Below, one piece after another: positions 12,290 to 25,592 of a stretch of 64,000 bases of DNA. A program made the position numbers and the translations under genes. The stretch's first letter is position 1. Every line of letters starts with the position of its first letter. This stretch comes from Paracraurococcus sp042666655 (GTDB lineage Bacteria > Pseudomonadota > Alphaproteobacteria > Acetobacterales > Acetobacteraceae), in the NCBI RefSeq assembly GCF_042666655.1, contig NZ_JBHTDE010000001.1, positions 930,001-994,000 on the forward strand, read 5' to 3'. The notes beneath the pieces are model-generated. The model saw only the letters and a list, made by a program, of their open reading frames with translations, was not told the origin of the DNA and searched no databases.

Positions 12290-16933
<4,644 letters not shown>

Positions 16934-17131
16934 ACGGCAACTCTTCGGGCAGTGGCGCAAGCGGGCGCGTTGGGGCAGGCGATCGGGCAATGGTTGTCGT
17001 CGGCACACGACGGTCGGTCACACTATCGGGAATGCCGCTGCGCGCCCATACCAAATGCCCGGCCGGTCCAATAGCCCCCCGGCGAGGCGGAATGTTGCGC
17101 GGCCGTCACCCGGCCAGGTTGCATTGCCCGG

Positions 17132-18382
17132 TCAGGCCGGCGGCGCACGCAGCCCCAGGGCGAGCGGCAGGGCCAGGCCGCACAGCGCCGCCATGGCCCA
17201 GAAGCCGCCCAGCCCGACCCGGTCGTAGAGCATCCCGGACAGCAGCAGCAGCACCGCGGTGAACAGCCCGGTGCCAAGCGAGGCCAGCAGCGCCTGCGCC
17301 GTGCCGCCCAGCCGGTCCGGCGCAAGCCGCGCCAGCACCGCCATGGCCGCCATGTGCTGCGCCGCGAAGGTCAGGCCGTGCAGCAACTGCATCGGCACCA
17401 GCAGCGCCACCGGGGCGTCCAGCGCCATGGCCGACCAGCGCAGCACCCCCGCGGCGGCGGCGAGCGCACAGGTGCCGCCCGCCCCCAGCCGGCCCAGCAA
17501 CCGGCGGCCCAGCAGGAAGAAGACCACCACCTCGGCCGCGACGGAGAGCGACCAGAGCGTGCCGATGCTGCCCGGCCCGATCCCCGCCGCCTGCCAGCCC
17601 AGCACGGCGAAACCGGCATAGAAGGCGTGGCTGCCCTGGATCAGGCCGGAGACCAGCACGAGGCGACGGAATTCCGGCAGCCGCAGCAGCGCCCGCACCG
17701 GCCCGGCGGCGCGTGTCGCCGCGGGCAGCGGCGCGGGGGGCACCGCCGCGGGCAGCGGCGCGGGATCCACCGTCGGCCGCGGCAGCAAGACCGCCGGCCG
17801 CGGCAGCAGCAGCGCCGCGCCGGCCGCCAATACGAAGCAGCCGGCATTCAGCCAGAGCACCACCAGCGGCGACCCCGCCGCCGCGACGGCGAAGCCGGCC
17901 GTGGTGCTGGCGGCGATGAAGGCGGCGGCACCGGCGCCCCGCACCACGCCGTAGTCGAGCCGCCGCCGCCGTGGCTCGGCCGCCGCGCGCACCGCCAGCG
18001 CATCCGGCAAGGGGCCGATGGGGGCGGTCGCCAGGGCATGGGCGACGCCGACCAGCAGCAGCATCGCCCCGCCGGTCGCCGCCCCGTAGCAGACCACCGA
18101 GGCCGCCGCCGCCAGCAGCGCCAGGGCCAGCACGACACGCGGCGCGCCGGTGCGGTCGGCGACCGCCCCCGCCACCGGCATGGCGACCAGCCGCAGCGCG
18201 GTGCCCATGCCCAGCAGCAGCCCCACCTCCGCCGCCGAGGCGCCCTGCAGGGCCAGCACCGCCGGCAGGAAGGGGCTGAGCACGCCCCAGCCGAGGAACA
18301 GCATGGAGAACAGCAGCAGATAGCGTGGCAGCGCCGCCCGGCCGCCCAACTCCTCCGCTGCGGCCCGGCGCGTTTCGTTCAT
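17132..18382 (-). CDS. MFS transporter of the phenylpropionate-permease-like (MFS_1_like) type
   Basis: This 416-residue integral membrane protein has about twelve hydrophobic segments, beginning LPRYLLLFSMLFLGWGVLSPFLPAVL. The N-terminal architecture and the VADRTGAPR loop between helices 2 and 3 fit the MFS_1_like/HcaT group. A Pro/Ala-rich cytoplasmic loop lies mid-protein, around residues 195-225. The substrate is unknown. It is divergent from the acyl-CoA dehydrogenase-like gene with only about 30 bases between the longest starts, so the two probably share a promoter region. Confidence 0.82.
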   Translation of the reverse strand: MNETRRAAAEELGGRAALPRYLLLFSMLFLGWGVLSPFLPAVLALQGASAAEVGLLLGMGTALRLVAMPVAGAVADRTGAPRVVLALALLAAAASVVCYGAATGGAMLLLVGVAHALATAPIGPLPDALAVRAAAEPRRRRLDYGVVRGAGAAAFIAASTTAGFAVAAAGSPLVVLWLNAGCFVLAAGAALLLPRPAVLLPRPTVDPAPLPAAVPPAPLPAATRAAGPVRALLRLPEFRRLVLVSGLIQGSHAFYAGFAVLGWQAAGIGPGSIGTLWSLSVAAEVVVFFLLGRRLLGRLGAGGTCALAAAAGVLRWSAMALDAPVALLVPMQLLHGLTFAAQHMAAMAVLARLAPDRLGGTAQALLASLGTGLFTAVLLLLSGMLYDRVGLGGFWAMAALCGLALPLALGLRAPPA

Positions 18383-18412
18383 CCAGGGCAATAGCCGGGC
18401 GCGGCGGCGGGG

Positions 18413-19669
18413 TTGCAGCGGCATGCCGCCGGTCACGCAGGCCTGAGCGGAAGCGGGCGGGATGCATCTTTCCGGCGGCCGACCCGTTTGCCCCACGGCC
18501 CCGCATCCCGCGCGGCCCCGAGGACTGCCGCCATTTCCGTCATCCGTCCCGCCGCCTTCGGCGCCGCGCCCGACCCCCTGGACGCCTTGCGGGCGGTGCT
18601 GCCCGGCATCGCCGAAGCCGCCACGACCGAGGATCGGGACGGCGCCTTCCCGGCCGGCTCGGTCGCCGCGCTGGGCGAGGCCGGGCTGCTGCGGGCGCCG
18701 CTGCGGCGGGCCCTGGGCGGGCGCGGCTGGGGGATCGAGCCCTGCGGGGCGGCGCCGCTGGCCAGGGCGCTGCGCCTGGTCGGCCGCGCCAGCCTGCCGC
18801 TGGGGCGGCTCTACGAGGGCCACGTGAACGCGCTGCGCCTGGTGCAGCGCCATGGCACGGCGGCGCAGGCGGAGGCCGCGGCCGGGGACGCGATGGCGGG
18901 CATGCTCTTCGCCGTCTGGAACACCGACGCGCCGGGCGAGCCGCCGCTGGCGATCGACCCGGCGGGCCGGCTCGCGGGCCGCAAGGTGCTGTGCTCCGGC
19001 GCCGGCTTCGCCACCCGGGCGCTGGTGACCGCCCGCCCGGCAGCGATGCCCGAGGCGCCGCCCAGGATGCTGCTGGTGCCGCTCCCGGTGGGCGAACGCG
19101 CCGACCTCGCCGGCTGGACGGCGCAGGGGATGCGGGCCTCGGCGACCGGTGCCGTGGATTTCACCGGGCTGGCGACGAGCCACGACATGGCGATCGGCGC
19201 GCCGGGCCACTACCTGGCCCAGCCGGACTTCTCCGCCGGCGCCTGGCGCTTCGCCGCGGTGCAGTGCGGCGGGGCGGAGGCGGTGCTGGAGGCCCTCCTC
19301 GGCCATCTCCGCCGCACCGGCCGCGGCGGCGACCCGCACCAGGCGGCGCGGCTCGGCCAGGCGGCGATCGCGGCGGAGACGGCGCGGCTCTGGGTCGAAT
19401 CCGCCGCCCTTCGGGCCGAGGCAGCACCGGCCACGGACGACGCCGCGACCTATGCCAACTTGGCCCGGACGGCGGTGGAACGCGCGGCGCTCGACGTGCT
19501 GGAACTGGCGCAGCGCTCGGTCGGGCTGACCGCCTTCTTGCGGCCGAACCCGCTGGAGCGGCTCTGCCGCGACCTCGCCACCTATCTGCGCCAGCCGGCG
19601 CCGGACCGCGCCCTGGGCGCGGCGGCGGCCGATATCCTGGTCAACGGGACGGAGTGGGACGTGCGATGA
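18413..19669 (+). CDS. Acyl-CoA dehydrogenase-like protein of the NodS/PIG-L cassette
   Basis: The helical C-terminal half (AAVQCGGAEAVLEALLGHLRRT ... AERAALDVLELAQRSVGL) and the central beta region are those of a short acyl-CoA dehydrogenase-type flavoprotein. It starts a tightly linked trio: its stop overlaps the PIG-L ATG by four bases (ATGA). The N-terminus is uncertain. The TTG at 18413 gives 418 residues; a TTG at 18488 or a later codon is plausible, because the region before residue 45 has no family-like sequence. Substrate and partner are unknown. Membership of the cassette suggests modification of an acyl or amino-acyl intermediate. Confidence 0.75.
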   Translation: MQRHAAGHAGLSGSGRDASFRRPTRLPHGPASRAAPRTAAISVIRPAAFGAAPDPLDALRAVLPGIAEAATTEDRDGAFPAGSVAALGEAGLLRAPLRRALGGRGWGIEPCGAAPLARALRLVGRASLPLGRLYEGHVNALRLVQRHGTAAQAEAAAGDAMAGMLFAVWNTDAPGEPPLAIDPAGRLAGRKVLCSGAGFATRALVTARPAAMPEAPPRMLLVPLPVGERADLAGWTAQGMRASATGAVDFTGLATSHDMAIGAPGHYLAQPDFSAGAWRFAAVQCGGAEAVLEALLGHLRRTGRGGDPHQAARLGQAAIAAETARLWVESAALRAEAAPATDDAATYANLARTAVERAALDVLELAQRSVGLTAFLRPNPLERLCRDLATYLRQPAPDRALGAAAADILVNGTEWDVR

Positions 19670-20442
19670 GCCTGGCCGGCGCCTGGCTGCGCGCCGCCGA
19701 GCGCGACCTGCCGCTGGTGGACGGGCTCGATGCACAGCTCGGGCCGGGCGGCGTTCTGGTGGTGGCGCCGCATCCGGACGATGAAAGCCTCGGTTGCGGC
19801 GGGCTGCTGGCGGCCTGCGCCGCGGCGGGGCGGCCGGCGCGGGTGGTGGTGGTCAGCGACGGTGCCGGCTCGCATCCCAATTCCCGCGCCTGGCCGCGCG
19901 CGAGGCTGGTGGCGCAGCGGCAGGCCGAGGCACGGGCGGCGGTCGGCGAACTGGGGCTGGACCCGGCGCGCGACATCGCCTTCCTCGGCCTGCCGGATAC
20001 CGCGGTGCCCATGGCGGGCGCGGATTTCGACGCCGCCGTGGCGGCGCTGCGCCGCGCCGCCGGCCCGGCCCCGGGCACCGTCCTCGCCGCGTGGCGGCAC
20101 GACCCGCACCGTGACCACACCGCCAGCTTCGCCATCGTCGCCGCGGCGATGCGGGGCTGGCCGGCGGGCACGCGCCTATTTGCCTATCCGGTCTGGGGAC
20201 TGGCCTTCGCGCATCCCATCCCCGGGTTCCCGTTGCCGCCGGAGCCTGACCTTGCCGTACCGGCGCGGGGCTTCCGCCTGGATGTCGCGCGGCATTTGCC
20301 GGCCAAGCGGCGCGCGGTGGCGGCGCATGAATCGCAGGTCTCGGGCCTGATCGACGACGACCCGGGCGGCTTCCGCCTGCCCGAGGCGGCGCTGGCCCTG
20401 GCCTTCCGCCCCTTCGAGCTGTTCCTGGAGGAGGCCGCATGA
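19666..20442 (+). CDS. PIG-L (LmbE) family N-acetylglucosaminyl deacetylase
   Basis: The 258-residue protein carries the zinc-site motif PHPDDE at residues 35-40 and the second motif HDPHRDH at 145-151, which together define PIG-L deacetylases. The family removes acetyl from GlcNAc-type conjugates (for example mycothiol, bacillithiol and GPI precursors). The gene overlaps both neighbours by ATGA junctions, so translation is coupled to the acyl-CoA dehydrogenase-like and NodS-like genes. The substrate is probably an N-acetylated sugar or amine made by the neighbouring glycosyltransferase, but that is inferred from context only. Confidence 0.9.
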   Translation: MSLAGAWLRAAERDLPLVDGLDAQLGPGGVLVVAPHPDDESLGCGGLLAACAAAGRPARVVVVSDGAGSHPNSRAWPRARLVAQRQAEARAAVGELGLDPARDIAFLGLPDTAVPMAGADFDAAVAALRRAAGPAPGTVLAAWRHDPHRDHTASFAIVAAAMRGWPAGTRLFAYPVWGLAFAHPIPGFPLPPEPDLAVPARGFRLDVARHLPAKRRAVAAHESQVSGLIDDDPGGFRLPEAALALAFRPFELFLEEAA

Positions 20443-21047
20443 GCCGCCCGCCGAAGTCGCTCGCACCCGACTATTTCGAGGCGATCTACGCCCGCGACCC
20501 GGACCCCTGGCGCTTCGCCGAGAGCGACTACGAACGGGCGAAATATGCCGCGACTCTGGCCGCGCTGGACCGGCCGCACTACCCGCGGGCGCTCGAGGTC
20601 GGCTGCTCGATCGGCGTGCTGACCCAGGCATTGGCGCCCCGCTGCGGCGCGCTGCTGGCATTGGACGCCGCCGCTGCCCCGCTGGAGGCGGCGCGGGTGC
20701 GCTGTGCCGGCCTGCCGCAGGTGGCCTTCCGGCAGGCATGCGTGCCGGGCGACTGGCCCGAGGCCGCCGGTCCCTTCGACCTGATCCTGCTGTCCGAGGT
20801 GGTCTACTACCTGGATGCCGCCGATGTCGGCCGGCTCGCCGCCCGGGTGGGCGCGGCGCTGGCGCCGGGCGGGGAGGTGCTGCTGGTGCACTGGACCGAC
20901 CCGACCGACTACCCGCTCTCGGGCGATGCGGCGACGGAGATCTTCCTCGGCGCCGCGGCCGGCTTCGCCGGCGTCACGCGGCAGTCGCGCGCCGCCCAGT
21001 ATCGTCTCGACCTGCTCCGCGCACCTCCGGCAGCCGCGGCGGGCTGA
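20439..21047 (+). CDS. NodS-like SAM-dependent N-methyltransferase
   Basis: This 202-residue class I methyltransferase has the SAM motif ALEVGCSIG (residues 51-59), the D of LALDAA, and SEVVYYLD after strand 4. The N-terminal PDPWRFAESDYERAKY segment is the hallmark of the NodS family, whose rhizobial member N-methylates deacetylated chito-oligosaccharide. It starts by an ATGA overlap with the PIG-L deacetylase, matching a deacetylate-then-methylate order. Its last 74 bases overlap the end of the convergent glycosyltransferase gene. The true substrate in this organism is unknown. Confidence 0.85.
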   Translation: MSRPPKSLAPDYFEAIYARDPDPWRFAESDYERAKYAATLAALDRPHYPRALEVGCSIGVLTQALAPRCGALLALDAAAAPLEAARVRCAGLPQVAFRQACVPGDWPEAAGPFDLILLSEVVYYLDAADVGRLAARVGAALAPGGEVLLVHWTDPTDYPLSGDAATEIFLGAAAGFAGVTRQSRAAQYRLDLLRAPPAAAAG

Positions 21048-22167
21048 CCGGCGCCGGGGCGCCGCGCAGCGTCCGCAGGATGCGCTGGGCGCGCCGCACC
21101 TCTCCCGCCAGGGCAGCGAGCCGCAGCGGCGTGCGCTGCCGCAGCGGCGAGGCCTGGCGTTCCAGCGCCTCCCAGGCCTGCCAGAAGCGCGGCAGGGCGG
21201 CGATCTCCGCCAGCGCCGCCGGCGCCAGGCCGAGCACCAGGGCCAGTTGCGGCGGGTCGCCCGGCCGCGGCTGCCCGGCCCGCAGCCGCCGCAAGGCGCG
21301 GCGGCAGCGCAGCCGGAACAGCGCGTCGAGCGCCGGCTCCAGCCCGGCGTCGAGCGGCGCCGCGTCGGCCTCCGCCAGCCGGCGCCGCAGCGTATCCGCC
21401 ATGCCGCCGGCGGCGCGGCCATCCAGCCGGCAGGAGACGATCACCCGCGCCGCCGGGCAGTGCCGCACCCGCATATCGGCCCGCATCAAGGCCTCGAACA
21501 GCGCCCGGTCCTCGCCGACGGGGACCGCGGGCAGGCCGCCGACGCGGCGGTAGGCGGCCAGCGTCAGGGCGATCGAGGCGCCGGAATGCGCCGCGTGCCG
21601 CGGCCAGGGGTCGTGCGGGTCGGGATCGACCAGGGAGGCCATCTCGTCCAGCAGGGCGGCGTAGCGGGCCTCGCGGGCCTCCCGCCGGCGCAGGCCGCTC
21701 GGCAGCAGGGCGGCCTCGGCCGGGTCGGCGGCGATGGCGCCGGCCACCGCATCGGCGCCGGCGGCGAGCGCCGCGAGGTTGGCGGCCAGCCAGCCTGGCT
21801 CGGCCCGGCCATCGGCATCGGTGCTGAGGAGGGCGGCGTGGCGCGGGTCGGCCTCGGCCGCCAGCAGGTCGGCCGCCGCATCCATCGCCGCGCGGCGGGC
21901 GCCGCCGGCATGCGACAGGGCCGGGGGGAGCGCGGCCTCCTGCACGACCAGGCGGAAGGGCAGGGTGGGGGCGAGTGCGCGGGCCACGGCGGCGGTGTCG
22001 TCGCGGCAATTGTTTGCCAGGACCAGCACGGCCAACCCGCCCGGGGCCTGCTGCCGGGCGAGCGCCCGCAGGCAGTCCGGCAGCCGCGCCGCCTCGTCCC
22101 GGGCCGGGATGGCGATGGCGGCGCGGAGGCGGCTGGGACGAAGGGGGAGGGGGCAGAGGTTAGGCAT
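20974..22167 (-). CDS. Family 2 glycosyltransferase of the NodS/PIG-L cassette
   Basis: The N-terminal GT-A domain shows AAIAIPARDEAARLPDCL (residues 16-33), the nucleotide/metal-binding DAD at 117-119 and a catalytic-base type ED at 219-220 (VGEDRALF). The C-terminal 130 residues are helical and unfamiliar. No membrane segments are evident, so the enzyme is probably soluble or peripheral. It is convergent with and overlaps the NodS-like gene by 74 bases. This close packing with deacetylase, methyltransferase and dehydrogenase genes argues for one pathway. The start MPNLCPLP was preferred; upstream sequence is not family-like. Confidence 0.8.
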   Translation of the reverse strand: MPNLCPLPLRPSRLRAAIAIPARDEAARLPDCLRALARQQAPGGLAVLVLANNCRDDTAAVARALAPTLPFRLVVQEAALPPALSHAGGARRAAMDAAADLLAAEADPRHAALLSTDADGRAEPGWLAANLAALAAGADAVAGAIAADPAEAALLPSGLRRREAREARYAALLDEMASLVDPDPHDPWPRHAAHSGASIALTLAAYRRVGGLPAVPVGEDRALFEALMRADMRVRHCPAARVIVSCRLDGRAAGGMADTLRRRLAEADAAPLDAGLEPALDALFRLRCRRALRRLRAGQPRPGDPPQLALVLGLAPAALAEIAALPRFWQAWEALERQASPLRQRTPLRLAALAGEVRRAQRILRTLRGAPAPVSPPRLPEVRGAGRDDTGRRATAA

Positions 22168-22296
22168 CGGTCGGGGCAGCAAACGGGCCGCGCGCCTGAC
22201 CGTTCCCGCTGCGGGTGGTTGCCGGCGGTCCCGTATGCGTGCCCAATCAGCCCCAAGGATGAACCGGCGCCGCCCGTGCGCCCTTGGGGAAACGCC

Positions 22297-23232
22297 ATGA
22301 AGCTGCTGTTCGTCGAGGATTTCCGGCTCTGCTTGCTGCGGGGCGAGGACCAGGTGGTCGATGTCTCGGCCGTGGTGGCGGATATCCCGCATACCGGGCC
22401 GCACGACCTGATCAACGGGCTGATCGCCCGGTTCGAGGCCTACCGCCCGAAGCTGGAGGCGGCGCTGGCCAGCGGCCCGGCGGGGCCGCTGGCGGGCTTG
22501 CGCATCCGCCCGCCCCTGCCCAGGCCCGGCAACATCGTCTGCATGGCGGTGAACTACATGGAGGATGGCACCCTGCCGGCGGTGCCGGCGATCAACGCCT
22601 TCCACAAGGCGCCGACCGCCATCATCGGCCCGGGCGACGAGATGGTGCTGCCCGACGTGCCGGCGACGATCTTCGAGGGCGAGGCGGAGATGGCCCTCGT
22701 CATCGGCAGGCGCGCCTGCCAGGTGAAGGCGGCCGACGCCATGGACCACGTCTTCGGCTACATGAACTTCATCGACGGCTCGGCGCGCGGGCTGAAGCCG
22801 CCGGGCAACGTCTTCTTCCAGATGAAGTCGCGCGACACCTTCGCGCCGATCGGCCCGTGGATCGTGACGAAGGACGAGGTGAAGGATCCGCAGAACCTCG
22901 ACATCCGGCTGACCAACAACGGCACGCTGATGCAGGCCTTCAACACCAGCGACATGGCGCACAAGATCGCCCGCTGCATCGAATGGGTGACGTCCATCCA
23001 CACGCTGGAGCCGGGCGATATCCTCGCCACCGGCACCAACCATCGCGGGCTGAACGCCTTCATGGATGGCGACCGGGTCGAGCTGTCGGTCGAGGGGCTC
23101 GGCACGCTCCGCTTCGGCGTGCGCGACCCGCTGAAGCGGACCTGGAAGCGGGAGACGCGGCTCGACCGGCAGCGCCAGGGGTTCGACACGCCGACGCCGC
23201 AGACCGGCGGCAAGTACGCGACGGCGGAGTGA
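22297..23232 (+). CDS. Fumarylacetoacetate hydrolase (FAH) family protein
   Basis: This 311-residue protein has the FAH-fold core: an N-terminal domain followed by metal-binding FEGEAEMALVIGR (Glu129 and Glu131) and FIDGSARG with Asp160. The family splits C-C bonds in acylpyruvates or dehydrates sugar acids. The usual NDxSARD motif is altered here, so substrate transfer from named members is unsafe. The gene overlaps the next gene (amidohydrolase) by one base (TGATG), so they act as one operon. The start ATG lies about 9 bases after GGGG. Confidence 0.85.
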   Translation: MKLLFVEDFRLCLLRGEDQVVDVSAVVADIPHTGPHDLINGLIARFEAYRPKLEAALASGPAGPLAGLRIRPPLPRPGNIVCMAVNYMEDGTLPAVPAINAFHKAPTAIIGPGDEMVLPDVPATIFEGEAEMALVIGRRACQVKAADAMDHVFGYMNFIDGSARGLKPPGNVFFQMKSRDTFAPIGPWIVTKDEVKDPQNLDIRLTNNGTLMQAFNTSDMAHKIARCIEWVTSIHTLEPGDILATGTNHRGLNAFMDGDRVELSVEGLGTLRFGVRDPLKRTWKRETRLDRQRQGFDTPTPQTGGKYATAE

Positions 23233-24269
23233 TGCAGGCCATCCCGCAGCCGACGCGCTACGGGCGGATCTTCCCGCCCGATGCCGCCTGGCTGGCCCGG
23301 CGTCCGGCGGAGCCGGCGCTGGAGCCCGACCTGCCGATCGTCGATGCGCACCACCACCTGTGGGAGCGGCCGGGGCAGACCTACCTGCTGCCGGAATTCC
23401 TGGCGGAGCTCGACTGCGGCCACCGCATCGAGGCCACGGTCTTCGTCCAGTGCCACGCGATGCACCGCGCCACGGGGCCCGAGGCATTGCGCCCGGTCGG
23501 CGAGACCGAATTCGTCGCCGGGATCGCGGCGATGAGCGACAGCGGCGGCTATGGCCCGACGCGCGTGGCCGCCGGCATCGTCGGCTATGCCGACCTGGCG
23601 CTGGGCGAGGCGGTGGAGCCGGTGCTGCGGGCGCATCTCCGGGCCGGCGGCGGGCGGTTCCGCGGCGTGCGGCAATCCGCCGCCTGGGATGCCGACCCGG
23701 TCATCGGCAACGGGCATCCCGCGCCGGGGCTGCTGGCCCGGCGGGAATTCCGCGCCGGGCTGCGGCGGCTGACGGCGCTGGGTCTCGCCTTCGACCTCTG
23801 GGTCTTCCACACCCAGCTGGCCGAGGCCCTGGATGTGGTGCGGGCCTGCCCCGACACGACCTTCATACTCGGCCATTGCGGCGGGCCGCTGGGCTATGGC
23901 CCCTATGCCGGCCAGCGGGACGCGGTCTTCGCGCAGTGGCGGGCCGGCATGGCGGCGCTGGCCGGGTGCCCGAACGTGGTGGTCAAGCTGGGTGGGATGA
24001 TGATGCGGCTGGCGGCCTACGACTACGGCGCGCTGCCCGCGCCGCCGAGCTCGGCCGAGCTGGCCGAGCATTGGAAGCCCTATATCCTCACCTGCATCGA
24101 GCTGTTCGGCGCCGAGCGCTGCCTGTTCGAGAGCAACTTCCCGGTGGAGAAGATGGGCATCGGCTACGGCGCGATCTGGAATGCCTTCAAGCGGATCGCC
24201 GCCGGGGCCTCCGCCGCGGAGAAGCGGGCGCTGTTCGCCGGGACGGCGCGGCGGGTCTATCGGCTGTAG
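23232..24269 (+). CDS. Amidohydrolase_2 family metal-dependent hydrolase
   Basis: This 345-residue TIM-barrel hydrolase has the metal motif VDAHHHLWE, a central FILGHCGGP and a C-terminal ESNFPVEKMG. Relatives act on lactones or carboxylated aromatics. In many members the last motif is GSDWP, with Asp as metal ligand and base; here it is ESNFP, with Asn in the aligned position, a variant I recall in some subfamilies. It is translationally coupled to the upstream FAH-family gene, so a short catabolic route (lactone or acylpyruvate type) is likely. A GC-rich hairpin follows. Confidence 0.85.
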   Translation: MQAIPQPTRYGRIFPPDAAWLARRPAEPALEPDLPIVDAHHHLWERPGQTYLLPEFLAELDCGHRIEATVFVQCHAMHRATGPEALRPVGETEFVAGIAAMSDSGGYGPTRVAAGIVGYADLALGEAVEPVLRAHLRAGGGRFRGVRQSAAWDADPVIGNGHPAPGLLARREFRAGLRRLTALGLAFDLWVFHTQLAEALDVVRACPDTTFILGHCGGPLGYGPYAGQRDAVFAQWRAGMAALAGCPNVVVKLGGMMMRLAAYDYGALPAPPSSAELAEHWKPYILTCIELFGAERCLFESNFPVEKMGIGYGAIWNAFKRIAAGASAAEKRALFAGTARRVYRL

Positions 24270-24796
24270 GCCTGCGCCAGGCTGCCGGCATCGCGGGCCT
24301 GGCGCCGCCGATGCCGTCCGGCATTGGCCGGTCCCCCGGGCGCGAGGCCGGGGACCGGCGCCTGCCGGGTCGGGCGCGGCCGACCGTGCCGGTGCACCGG
24401 GCAGGGGCCGCGCTCCGCCGCTGCGTGCGCAGCGGCAGGCGGAGGCCGCCGCCGTCACCATCGTCCGGCCGCATCCCGGGGCCGGCGCGCGGTCCGCGCG
24501 GCAAGGCCCGCGCAGCCATGAGCTGGGATGCCGGGCCGGCGCCCGCCGGGGGGCTGCGGCGCCGCGACCATGCCGGGCATCGGGCCATGCCGCATCCCGA
24601 TTGCGTCATCCAGGCCGCCTTGCCGCGCCGCCGCCACAATGCCTGCGTTGCAGGTCCGGTCGAATGTCGGACTTCGCCATGGGCTACCCATGCCCGGGGC
24701 GCGGAACGGCAGGATGAATCGCCCATTCGCACAACCGCGTAGCCCGCCCGGGGTACGACGTCCGGCGTGACCGGTCATAATCGGAGACCATTTGCC
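24270..24796. other. Intergenic stretch without a supported gene
   Basis: This 527-base stretch follows the amidohydrolase. It starts with a terminator-like hairpin and ends with the ribosome site of a 24-residue membrane protein. Six-frame readings are open only because of high GC; none has a start, ribosome site and family-like sequence together. No RNA gene was recognised. Confidence 0.5.
24328..24358 (+). terminator. GC-rich hairpin after the FAH/amidohydrolase pair
   Basis: Arms CCGGTCCCC and GGGGACCGG face each other across a 13-base loop, about 60 bases after the amidohydrolase stop codon. There is no T-run, as is common in this GC-rich window, so it is a probable terminator. Confidence 0.5.
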
Positions 24797-24871
24797 ATGA
24801 ACAACATCATCTACATTGTCGGCCTCGTGGTCGTCGTGGTTGCCGTCCTGTCCTTCTTCGGACTGCGCTGA
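24797..24871 (+). CDS. 24-residue single-span membrane microprotein
   Basis: The product has a polar start MNN, one hydrophobic span (IIYIVGLVVVVVAVLSFF) and a short GLR tail. GGAG lies 10 bases before the ATG. I recall near-identical small proteins from alphaproteobacterial genomes, annotated only as hypothetical, which supports real translation; that recollection is not a database result. The Val/Ile-rich core with a C-terminal arginine suggests a bitopic inner-membrane peptide. It is followed after 180 bases by another small membrane-protein gene on the same strand. Function is unknown. Confidence 0.7.
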   Translation: MNNIIYIVGLVVVVVAVLSFFGLR

Positions 24872-25051
24872 GCGCTGGGATGGTCCCGCGCGGCGGCACG
24901 GGGAGCCATCGCCGGGAAGCCGGAGGGCCTTCCTGCCGGGGTGCCGCGGCGGCTTGCCCGGACGGGCGCGGCGGGATGGTCCGATGAGCTGCGCGAAGAT
25001 GGCCATGGGCGGCGCCGGCCAGCGATCGCCTGGCCCAAGCGGTGCCGGCGC

Positions 25052-25363
25052 ATGAGCGTCACCACCGCGGCGGCCTGGGACAGCAGGGTGGCGCGCCTGC
25101 TGACCAGGTTGCCCGAGCGTGGCAGGTCGGCCATCGAATGGCTGCGCCATCCGCCGCGGCGATGGCTGCGGCTGCCCTCCGCCGTCGTGCTCATCGGCGG
25201 CGGCATCTTCTCGATCCTGCCGGTGCTCGGGCTGTGGATGCTGCCGCTCGGGCTCGCGCTGATGAGCGACGACGTGCCGTGGCTCAAGACCCCGCTGGAG
25301 CACTCGGCGCGCTGGATCGAACGGGCGTGGCGCAGGGCGCGGGTGGCCTGGCGGCGCCGGTGA
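25052..25363 (+). CDS. Small conserved membrane protein, function unknown
   Basis: The 103-residue product has a basic N-terminal third, a hydrophobic hairpin (about residues 43-72, SAVVLIGGGIFSILPVLGLWMLPLGLALM) followed by SDDVPWLKTP, and a strongly basic tail (WRRARVAWRRR). The pattern of two short membrane spans ahead of a DDVP motif is one I recall from alphaproteobacterial hypothetical proteins. The start MSVTT was preferred; a longer reading from 24941 is rich in Arg/Gly and lacks family character. No operon partner is evident. Confidence 0.7.
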   Translation: MSVTTAAAWDSRVARLLTRLPERGRSAIEWLRHPPRRWLRLPSAVVLIGGGIFSILPVLGLWMLPLGLALMSDDVPWLKTPLEHSARWIERAWRRARVAWRRR

Positions 25364-25592
25364 CTCCAGCGCCGCGCGGTTGCGGCCTGGCGTAGTCGGG
25401 CTGGGGGCAGGGACGGCGTCGCGGCGGCGGCCGACCGGCGGGAGGTGTCAGCCCCGGTCTCACTAGGTGCGCGTTTCCGATCCGGGAAATCTACTGCTTC
25501 GCGCACGGCCAGAAGACTGCGGGACGCGAAGTCCCCAAGGTCGCCACCGTGGTGGAGGCGACACTGGGAAAGCCGGGCGTTGACGGCGGGGA

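Noticed and set aside
24455..25303. Minus-strand open frame of 282 codons across the small membrane-protein genes
   Set aside because: Low-complexity His/Arg/Pro sequence, with no start signal; plus-strand genes are better supported.
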